A program made the position numbers and the translations under genes. A DNA stretch of 64,000 nt from NCBI GenBank assembly GCA_014058105.1, contig JACGCM010000750.1:558001-622000 (forward strand), in the 5' to 3' direction. Below the pieces are notes generated by a model. That model saw only the letters and a program-made list of their open reading frames with translations, was not told the DNA's origin and ran no database searches. The stretch comes from Kingdonia uniflora. Taxonomy: Eukaryota; Streptophyta; Magnoliopsida; Ranunculales; Circaeasteraceae. Below are positions 24,001 through 36,000 of this stretch, piece by piece; positions within the stretch are counted from its first letter, which is position 1, and each line of letters starts with the position of its first letter.

Positions 24001-27000
24001 GTGCAACACACGAGCTGCTACTTTGTGCCTACAAAATATATTGGAGTGTATCGTAGTATTTTGAATCATATGTAACATATCCCATTAACATGACGAGAAG
24101 TAAGAATTATGAGGTGAATCTTGGGAGATAATAGAGAGTTATTTGAACATCCCATTTTCAAGATGGAGGTATAGAGCTTTTGTGTCTTTGGGAGGGCACC
24201 AAGGGGATTTCTTAAGCTCCATCATCTGAAATGGGTTGCGATTTGCATGGAAAAAGGAGGCGGATTGGGATTAATATTCTTTTCTAAGATGAATAGCTTA
24301 TTGGGCAAGTTTGAGGCAAGTGTTCATTATCTAAGTGGGCCTCTACATAGAGAGGGAGTGTTTCTTCTGAATAAGAGAAGAAAGGCAAATGGGGTTGAGA
24401 AGTGTTTTTAGTTTCAAGAGGTAGTTGTTTCGTGGAGTGGGGAGGGTAGTTCGGAAAAAAACACTTCGAAATTTTGTGAAGTCGGGAGGGCAATTTGGGG
24501 AAAAAACACTATTTAGAGGCTCTATGTTGAGTAAGCACCATTTTAAAGACTAGCCCAACCTAGAGAAAGTCAAAACTTAGGGGGAGACATAGTGATGTGA
24601 ATCATCCTCTCATGGTCCTTTCTCACCGTATATGAGTTATATATATTTATGTTATTTTGATTAAAGCTTCTCCATTGTTGGAGATGCTCAGTAGGTTTTA
24701 GGGACTTACTTGTTTAACCAACACAAGGTTAAAAATGAAGTTTTTTCAATTTCTAGAGTTTCCTATTTAAATTAAAATTAGGGTTACTAATTCTAATTCC
24801 TCTTGTGTTCTCTAAAAGGGATGCTTAGTTCTATGTTTTAATTAGGTTGTTTGAGCTGATTCTTGAATAAGAAGTCAGTTTAGTTTTATTTTGAGTTTAA
24901 TTTATGTTTAGAGTTAGAAGTAAGGTTTAAAAAGGCGGAGGCAAAAGCAAAGGCAGTGTGAGGCGCAAGCCTCACTTTTCTCTTAGAAAACTATTAAATT
25001 TTCTTATATAGATTTGTAAGAAATAATAGCTCTATATTGTAGAGATTGTTATTAAACCCAAGCCAAGGAGTATTTCCTAGAAATTATGAGAATTAAGGGT
25101 TAAAATCCGATTTTGAGATTTAAGCCTCAGTACGAAAATCTTCATGAGGTTGTGAGGTGGTTCGGAGGCATAAGCCTCAATGCATTTTTTAAAACCATGG
25201 TTAAAAGAACCCTAATTGATAATTAAGTTAGTGTTTTGGACCGAGTTCTTGCTTCCGCACTCGAGTTTACACTATATAGAGGCAAAAACAAACTACTCTA
25301 AGTTAAGTGAACTTAGAGCTTTAGGTCTAAGTAGAGGGAAAAACAAACATCCCCCAAGTATAGAATAAACGAACATGTCTGGCTCCCGATTAAGTCCAAG
25401 ATCCCGATTAAGCCGAACAACAAGGAGGTAACTGCTAGAGTCATTTATCAGAACATAATGAAGATATTATTGTTAAACTGACTAGCAACAAGGTAAACGA
25501 AGTAGACAATGCTATTAGCAGAAATTTGGTCTCTGACTGGAATATCCCAGTTCAATGGATTCACTAGGCAACCTACTGCAGCTGGAAGTATCCACCCCTA
25601 GAGCATCATGTTTTGAATACTGATGGTGCTCTTATAGATGTAGGAAGCTTTGGTACTATTTTGAGAACATGGGATGGAGGCCCTATTAAGGCTTGTGCAG
25701 GTAGAACTAGGCCTCATAATATCATCATCCATGAGCTACAAGGCATCAAATTAGGGCTGATTATGGCAATTGAAGAGGCTATTGATTACTTGATGGTTTA
25801 CACTGACTCTGCAGCTGCAGTTAGCTTTCTCACCAACAAAACCGCTCCTCCTTGGTATGCTAGAAGGTTGGTTAAAGAGATTTTCAAACTTATGGAACAC
25901 TTCACATCATTTCAGATTGAACATGTGTTCAGGGAGGCTAACCAAGCTGCTGATGACTTGGCAAAGTTAAAACCTATGGAAGGACTTGTAGTTATTCTAC
26001 CGGGTGCTTTCACCCTAAATCTCAAGAAGTTCACTCATGATGACAAACATGGCAGATTGTATGTTAGAGTAGGATAGGCCATGGTGCAGTGTTTTTTGTG
26101 TTTTTTCTGCTAGCTTAGTTTTCTTTTTCTTTTAGAGTCTCTCTCTTTATTGTGAGGCTCTCTTTTGTATATTCTCTTTAGTTTCTATAGAGCAGGGGGT
26201 CTGCTTCAACCCCAGCTTGCCCTTAAAAAAAAAGCACAAGATCACGTATGACATGAGATTATGAAGGTTGATATTCAACACGTGGGACAAGGTTAAAGAA
26301 GGCATTTATATCAGCAAAGATAAGTGAGAGAAAATTACTTATTGGCACTATCTATGGCGTGATTCGGGACAACATGTTCTAGCGTACCCTTCTCTTTATA
26401 ATGCTCTTGATCTAAAGTTTGGGAGAGTGAAGGAGTTTTATGAACTGGATAGGGACATAGCGAGTTGAAGTTTTCACTTACGTAGAAAACTTTTCGATAA
26501 GAAATTAAGGGACCTTGGCTCTATGATTCAAAAAGTTACTTCAGTTACTGTTCGGGTGTGTTCCGATGGGTGAAGACAAGTGAAAATAAAAGTGGGTAAA
26601 CAGTAAGATCTAAGTGTGAACATTTGGTGTGCTAGGGGGCGCGAGAGGTGGGTACCAGAGTGTGAATTTTCCAAAATGCGTGGTTCGGGGGCGTGCTATG
26701 ACTAGGGATGAACTTATACAGAGAGGTATGGAAGTGGACCCTTCGTGCCTCTTTGTGACTTGACAAGTGAGTCCATTGACCCCTTACTCTTTCATTGCCA
26801 GGTTGCAATGGAGGTTTGGAGTCACTTTCTTAACTTTTTTTGTCGTTTCATGGGTGTTTGACCAAAGTTTATTACTTGTTTGAAAGAATGGCGGTGTTAC
26901 TTATTTTAGAAGGAAGACTGACAAAGTTTTGTGGGACCTCACTCGTACGCAATGATTGACTGGGTTTTGTGGAAGAAAATGAATAAATTCGATATTTGAA

Positions 27001-30000
27001 CTGGTTATGCTATTTCCCTGTTTGGCACACTAAATTTGAGTTCTACGGTTTCTTTTTGCTGCACAAACTGGGGTTACGGTACAATGAGTCAATATAATGA
27101 AAGAGCAAAAATAGTTACATTCAGATGGATTTTGTACCCTAGCACTCATCTATATTATAATATGATTCAGATGGCAATGAGTTTTTTTTATTTTTAAGAA
27201 CATGAAAAATGTGAAACTCACTGAAGATCTCAATGAGTTTTCTGATGGACTGTAGCAGCAAGAAGCGCCATTACAGGGATGATCTTTGTCATTCTTAATG
27301 TGGAAGGAAATTTGTATAAAATCTGTGGCAGGTTGATCTTGTTGGCACTATTTTTGGCTAACCGGTGACGTCCAGCTGTCTTACTGTTAAAAGTTGAATT
27401 GTACTACTGTTCGCCGCCTAAGGCATGTGAATCTTTTTGAATAATCTGATAAGAACTGATTAATTACATGAAAAGGGGCATATTATTTGTTGGTATAATA
27501 CTTCAATGTTTTTATCAGGCATGTCCAGAACTACGTACATTTGGCCATTTATGAAAATCAGTTATTATAATTAATCGAACGTACAGTACTTTGATTGGTA
27601 AGATGATCACCTACCACTAAAGGGCCAATAATTGTAGAGTTTTGTAATTGCAGGGAATTTCAGAACAGTCAATACTGATATCACCCGATGTCCATATGCA
27701 AACTGTCAGAACTCATTTTGACTCTTTAAGGTTTATTGACAAGAGTAAAGCAAGCAAAACATAAAGCAGTTAGTTAAGCATCATATTCCTTAAATATTCT
27801 TCCCCAAATATTCATCATTGAGCATGCCTGAAGTATGGACACATCACTGACAGACGTTAGACCAAGAGGATAACTAACACTCTCAAATGGATTTGTATTT
27901 TTTCTAATTCTGTTCTTCTGCAGCTTGCAGAGTCAGCCAAGTCCCAGTTTGCTGGTCAGGATTACAGTGACCATGTTGCACTGGAGCGAGCCTATGAAGG
28001 ATGGAAAAAGGCGGAAAGAGAGCAGCACTCCGGATATGAATACTGCTGGAAAAATTTTCTTTCAATACAGACGCTTAAAGCTATGGATTCCCTTAGAAAG
28101 CAATTCTTATCTCTTCTAACAGATGCTGGTCTTGTTGATCATGACCAAGCTCTATGCAATGAGTGGAGCCACGATATACACCTCATCCGAGCAGTCATTT
28201 GTGCTGGTCTTTATCCTGGAATTTGTTCCGTTGTGGTCAGTCTCTCTCTTCTAGTTTCTTTTACTTTTGGTTTCCATCATGAATGCTCAGTCGAGTACTC
28301 GTGTCACACACTAGAATGACACCATCTGTACAATCTCTATGTTTGACTTTGTTTAGTTTATTGGGTTCTTATTTTCTGTTCTAGATATACTATAGAGCGA
28401 AAACTTTTTGTTTCTCAGGAGAACATTCCATTCCGTTTTTTAACCACTGAATTGACTTTTTTTTGCTAGGTAAGCAGATGATTTTTATATATATGAAAAA
28501 AACAGAACAATGAGGTAGGGTTTTACAAAAGTGGGAAATAAAAAAGTAAGATCCACTGCATCATTGTAGTACTTAACATCCCAACTAGGTTGGCACCCTA
28601 AGTAGCTTTAAAAATCATATGCAGCAACTTACACTATCAAACACAAAATCTAAAATACTCCATATAAGGATTCTCCAATCTAGTGATAAATGGAGGTCTC
28701 CCAACATGCCATTCAGAGCTTCCTTCTTAAAGAGGACTCCCTCTCTTAGCAGCTTCATTTGCAGAAAAATTAACTTCCCTCCATATAGAAGATATCCTGA
28801 TCTCAATGAACCGCGGTTGCAGCCAACTCCAGCTATCATGGAGATGCCATGGTATAGTATTAGCATAGAGAGCAGCAGAGGCAGCAGCTGAATCTGTAGT
28901 AAGTGATCTCCTTATAAGGTTAATAACAGATTCAGAATTATTATAGACATTATCATGCTCAACATTATGCTTCTGGGCCAATCTTATCCCCATAAGAACA
29001 GCCTGCAACTCATGGGTGAGAACAGACTTAGGCATATGATGACTTGAATACGCAGCAACTGCTCTACCTTCAGTCTCTTAGAATGGCCCCCACATCCTCC
29101 AGAGTCAGTAAGGGACTATCAATGTTTAATGTATAGTTGTTTTGGGGTGGTTTGATCCATTTGCAAGTAACAGGTTTAGGACTGAACCAAGTAGCATTCA
29201 AGTTCCAAGCTGTTACAGTATCTATATTGCCTTGATCAGACTGCATGTTTAGATTGCCTGCTTGAAGCTTACACCTGATATCATTTTCAATTTTACTTAG
29301 TAACATAGCAGGAATGGACTGGACCGGAGGCTATTGAAGAGTCTTTCATTCCTTTCTCTCCAAATATTTTTAATGAAAGCATTTAAGCAGAGTTTTCTAG
29401 AGATACCTGTAATCCCTGCACCTTGTAAATCCGGCTCACACCAGTGAAAATGTTTTGGGTTGAGGCTGAGTACCGCGCTATGGAACATACTGCTTCAGAG
29501 ATGCTTTGGGTTCTCTCTCTGCTTCAGGAAATTGGTGCTGCTTTCTCCATTCCAATGAAAATGTTTTGTGACAATACGACGGCTATTTACATTGCAAGTA
29601 ACCTGGTTTTTCATGAACGAACACGGCATATTGAGGTGGATTGTCACTTTATTTGTGACTGGATTATGAAAAAACAAATTATTACTCCATATGTTTCATC
29701 GTCTGAACAATTGACTGATACTCTCACGAAGACGTTGCCGCAACCACTTTTTAGTTCTTTGAGTTTCAAGTTGGGCCTCTTCGACCTCTATTTTCCAGCT
29801 TGGGAGTATTACAGTTTTTTTTTATTGTTACGTCGACGTGGCGCAATATTTGATGCGTAGACATGTGTTCGTCCAACAACGCAGCAAGTATGTTGACACG
29901 CCTTCGGTGTTATGATTAAACAACCTATGTTTGCCGTACTTTTAGCGCTTCAGTTAAAGGCTTAAAGAGTATACGCCACTAACCTTAGATTTGCAGAGTT

Positions 30001-33000
30001 TCATAACATCTTTGATATCAGTTAAACGCATTAACCATATTCTTATATAATACGCTATTGTTGGCTGCTCAGCATAACATTTTTTGATATTAGTTGCTCC
30101 ACTCTTGATTGCTCTTTTTAGAGTAAAACTATCTTAAAGTCTTTCTATTCATCCAAGATTTCCATTAGCATCAAATTATTTTGCGACACTAATTTATATA
30201 TGAATTATTACTTGGCATCATTAGCGATAGTCTAGGATAAAATCTATGGAAACTGTTAACTGGCAACACATATCTCTAAATGATTTCATCATTCAACCAA
30301 AACTCAATATAAAATTATGACTTCCATTAGTTTTCTTCCAAAGATAACATAAAGAAACAAATAAGTATGTGTGAACTTGTTAACACATTTTTAATATCAT
30401 AATACACCAAGAGACATGTTTAATTTCCACAAATCGCATAAACCTATGCAAGCCCTCATTAGTGTCATTATAAATTTTGCACCTCCTCCATGGTAAAAAA
30501 AAACCTAATGATCCACCAATGGTATTTTATTAAAGGAAATCCTAGCGGTGTCCCATTACAATGTTGACTCCCTTAACACGATTATAAACCCCAGTCTCCC
30601 TTTCATTATACTTGGAGTCTTTCCATCTGCAAAAAAATAAAATAACGCAAAGGAATAAAAGGGTGAAGGACTCTAGATTGCTATATCATCATACGCGAAA
30701 CTTACTAATTAGAAATGCAAAAACCAAATAAATACCAACTTTCATATCTACACCTATATTTGAGAAATTGCATGAGGCACTACAAAGATACACAAATATA
30801 TGATGTAACTGTTAAAACAAAAAGGTGACTTGTCCTGGGATAAAAAACACCATTCTCAATCAAGAAACATACAGTTGAAAAATCACATGAAAAAATCAAA
30901 AATGTTTCCAAGAAAATAAACATGACTACATAGTGAAATTAAGTAAAATTATCTGTAAAATCGCCGCATTTATGAAATTTTATCTATAAGTCATGACTCA
31001 CGAACCTTGATAGTTGATACTCGATAAGAAGTAAGAAAGGTATCTGTAAAGGATGCTTTGGACACGAATCATAGTGAAATTAATCCCAGTGGTTGAGGTA
31101 TTTACTCATTCAACTCTAAATAATATCTGATATAATCTGATATTAGCTCTGTGAAACCTATAATCTAAAGAAGCAAGATAGCTGGCTAATTTGTCAGCAT
31201 GCGTAAGAAATCCAATAAATGAGGCCAACCTTCAAAATGTTGCCTCTCTTCTTATCAAGAGCCAATCCCCTGACCATGTATTCCCAATCAAATGTCCATT
31301 TCAATAACTACACAAAGACCAAACCATATCAAAACCTTTAGAGTAGAATATCTTTGCGAATATAACATAACAATATCATTTTGTCCATGATACAAATAGT
31401 TAAATTTCATACAAACCTCCGATGGGTACCCTAGATCATAAACCAGCTTTCCGATAGTACCGTCATATGCCAAAAATTTAAGAGTTTCAGGCATATATTA
31501 TGCCAAAGTGTGATCCATATCAAACCCAACCGCAACAATATTCTTCATATTTAAAGATTTGTTGCAAAAAACCTGTTTCCTCATCAATCTTACAGCTCCA
31601 TCCAGGAGATGACCAAATATCATCAGAACTGAGCTTTTGAGCTTTTGAGACTCTGGTGTTAGTTCATCTATCCAAACTTTGTTCATTGTATAACTAGAAT
31701 GCAACTGATTAGCTCCTAATGGTAAAAAAAAATTAGTATCAGCTCCAAACTGTGAGTACAAAGTTATCATCGTTAATAAAACATGCAAACTACAAAGGTA
31801 TCATTGGAAGTTGAGATATCTCAACATTTTCAATTATAAAAGAATATCTCTATCTGATTTGACAAACATAAAGGAGTATGGAGCCGATGTCGAATTAAGT
31901 AAAATTGCCTCTGTAAGATGCTCAATCGCTTTCTCAAGTTCACCTAAACAATATGTACACAATCAAGTTCCACAAAAAATTAACAGAATTATCACATCTA
32001 TAAACATAATCCATTGACCAATACCCTCCCCAAGTGCTTCCATAGCCAAAGATTTTGCCATTTGAGATTCATCTCGACTCTCATCCGTAACCTCAACAAC
32101 CTCAACAGACGGATCTCCCATCTACATTAACATTTACAACCCAATCACAAAAACTCCATTTACAATCAACTCAACAAAACCTGAAACAAATTAGAAATAC
32201 CCAAATGTTAGAAAAATTCACCTTCTGTGGAGGATCATTATCAGGCTCCAGAACATCCTCTCCTAATACTTCAAGATCAGACTCAATCAAATGCTTCATC
32301 TCTTCACTAAGCGCTTCGACTCCCTGTAGTTCAATCCCAAACACAAAACTATAATCAATTTCTAGGGTTTACAAAACAATACATAGAGATTAGATTAGAG
32401 AGAGGTACCGGTTGGGGAACCTTGGAACCAAGACTGAAACAAAAACATCAAATCAAATGAGAAAGTTAAACCGTAGAAAGAGAGAGAGAGAAATTGGGTT
32501 TAGGGTTTAGTTGGAGAAGTAGTAATACCTGAGGAGGTACCGGTTGGGGAACCTTGGAACCAAGACTGAAACAAAGACATCAAATCAAATGAGAAAGTTA
32601 AACCGTAGAAAGAGAGAGAGAAATTGGGTTTAGGGTTTAGTTGGAGAAGTAGTAATACCTGAGGAGGTAAATAGGATAGAAGGAGAGAGAAGGGTCATCG
32701 AGCATCGATGGGTTTGATTTACATTGTTCGATGAAAAGCTTCAACTCCTTCAACTCATTCAACTGTGGTGAACTCATCACAGGCGCCATGATCGAACTCA
32801 AATCATCATATAAACACAATAACATCAATCAGTCTTATCATCCACCAAACTAAACAACTCAATACCAACTAACTTAACCGTCATATACTAAAAAAAACTC
32901 ATAACTCAGAGATTATCAATCATGAATCAACAAAAACAAATAAAAAAATCAAACCCTATTTCTTAAATCAACAAAATAAGCATACCCAAATCATCTAAAC

Positions 33001-36000
33001 TTGCGAAAATCAACAAATAAACTTAAATTTAGATCTTAAGACACCCCATGAATTTTGGGAAATCAACCATTTTGCAGTAGCAGCAACATCTGTAGGGTCT
33101 GGCTTTGTTTGGATCAAAACTCTTCCTCTACCAGTCTCCCTCTACTTGGAGAAACCAGTCAACTTATAGCAGTATTATTTTCCTCCCTTCCTTCTGTTAC
33201 TTCTTACAGATTATACGTTGTAGATCATACCAACTTCCAGTAAAGACGTATGCGGCACATTGAGAACAACATCGGGTCCCCTACAATTCTTGCAAAGATA
33301 TGACAACATACAAAAATCTGCATCTTTGAAATCCATCTCCAAATTATTATGATTTTGGGGCTTCACATATTCATTCTGAAGGGTCGGTCAACAAACTCTT
33401 CTGTTTATTCCATAAACTTCTAAATATTGTCTGGAGGTTGCTCATATTGTAGTGCAGGGGAGCAGTCTGCAGTATTGAGTGGTTTTGATGAAGTTGACAT
33501 TGTGGGAATCACGACAGCCTACATCCAGGGTTACATTCAATCCCTTTACCATTTAACAGTCGTGATTCTGATTTGAAAAGCCAACGCCAAAACTCAGCAG
33601 TATTTGTTACACAAAGCCTTGCTACTCGATATCCATCAAACATTGAATACCTTGCAAATTTGAAGAAACAATATTAATAAGCTCTGGCATATCGTAAAGG
33701 ATCAGTAAAAAAATTTCTCCAAAAATTACAATGCCAAATTATAAGTCAAGAATATGTTACAAAGAGATATTAGTACATAAAATAGAAAAGTGATTGAGGG
33801 GTGCGTATATGATTGTGACGCGACAAATGGTGTAGATGGTAAAATAACATATGCTTCTTATCTTGCTAGTAGCTTGGATAGTGGTTCAAGCTAAGTGCCT
33901 CAACTAATCGGCCTTGCTACTTATGTTTTCTGTCTATATATTCCAGTTTGCCCTTTAAACAAAAGTCGTGGATAAATGTATTACATAAGTAACAAAGACA
34001 TACTTTTTTTTTTGTCTATATATTCCAGTTCGCCCTTTAAACAAAAGTCGTGGATAGATGTACTACATAAGTAACAAAGACTAAAAATAAATCTCAGAGT
34101 ATTACTTGAAGATTATTGAAAAATACCTTACGTCATCTTTCAAGATTATTTTTTATCTTGACATTATAGAGAAGTCCCTTAATGACTTTGATCAGTTCTT
34201 CAATTTCTAATAATAGTCGAATCATATTGGTTTAAGAATATTGGCATAAATGCCTACTCTGCTTATTTTATTTCACTTGTATCACATCTAAAGACTACAA
34301 GATCTTGGTCGTTTATAAGTTATAACCACCATCTCTTAAGTCCAGATTGATGCTTTACAGAATATACATGGTTCATAATTGACTAAGAATTTGTAGTGGT
34401 TATCGTCTGTGCTGACCATCTCATCTCCCTCATAAAATGGCAATAGTATCTTTCCTTTAATAAAGCTTTGAAATGGCCCTTGTAAGCACCACACATACTA
34501 TATATGAGGTGCAAGATATAATTACCAGATAACGCCATCCATGGGTGGAAGGCGTTATTAAAGAGGCCAACTCACCATGTACCCCAAACACTAGGTCACT
34601 CTTTCACGCTTCTTTTGCTTTGATAACCAAGTGATCCAGTCTATGTTTGAGTTCCCATATTACACACATATCATGATCACCACTGCTAATACAAAAAAAC
34701 TAACCATTAGATGCATCTGTTATCTATAATCCATGTGTTAAAATCAGTCATCACCAAGCTTGAGAGGGTATTTGCTTCTTTCTTCTAGGGTAGTTATAAA
34801 GGAAAACAAAAGAAGAAATGGAAAACTAGGAGTTCGCTCTGTACTCAAAAATCTGAAGGAGAACTTGGTATGGAACTTGTTAATGACAAACTTGCTTGAA
34901 CATTTCTAAAATCCTTAATAAAGATTCATTTTGGTCTAGGTTTATGAAGAACTACTGTGGAAAAGGGTTACCCAGAAGAACAACTACTTTTAGTTCCAAC
35001 ATGTCGAAAAATATGGTCAAAGAACTACATACACTTGAAAAACACACCTAATGGTTACTTGGCGAAGGCAAAGTCCACTTTTGGCATACGAATTGGTCGG
35101 GAGAAGGTTAGCTGTAATTCTAAATTAAAGCCAATCAAGTAAGTTAAGTTGGTGATGTTGCATCCAGTACTCGAGAATGGAATTGGTAATTACTTTCTCG
35201 TCCTATAACCTCAAGAATGGAAGTGATCCTCAACAATTTCTATATGAGATGTTGGTTATCAAGTAATTTGGGCTCTCACACAAAATGGAAAATTTACGAT
35301 TAAATCTTTTAGGATTGATTGGAGCTCATCACCTCCTTGAAGACCGAATGGAATGGGTTTACCTTCAAAGATTCAAGTTTTTGGAGGAAAATACATGAAG
35401 GCATTATAGCCGTGGAGGCTTTATTGCATCATATTAAGAAGGTGAGTTCCCATCTTATTATCAATAATTCTACCAAAATCATCCTCCAAATTATTGTCAT
35501 ACCAAAGTTCTACCGAAATCATCCTCTAAATTATTGTCATACCAAAGTTCCATGAAAATTGAGTACACTAAAATAAAGTAAATACCGAGAATCAAAAATC
35601 CCTTAATTTGAGATACATATGAAACCCTTTGCAATATTGACATGAAAGACTTTCAAACTCAAAGAATCGGGGGAGATGATAATCAAAGATCAGCTATTAT
35701 AATTAAACAAAGCTATTATAATTAAACAATAGATGAAGATGAAGATGAAGTTGAAAGAGATTCTTACAGAGACCTAGGAATTGCTTGAAAGAACCCTAAA
35801 TTACAATCTTCAGATACATAGATTTGACAGCAAGTATATCACAACATTAACCTACAACAAATAAATCACAACAAGTATATACCATCAACACAAAACCCTA
35901 GGTGTGCTTCAGTAAAATTTGAAATCCTAAGAATGCTCGGAGAGAGAGAGAGAGAAAAGTACTTGCTTTGTAGAGAGAGAAAGAGATGGGAGAGTTGTTG

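Noticed and set aside
31811..32017. Plus-strand frame opposite HIP
   Set aside because: Antisense shadow of HIP exon 5 and its intron.
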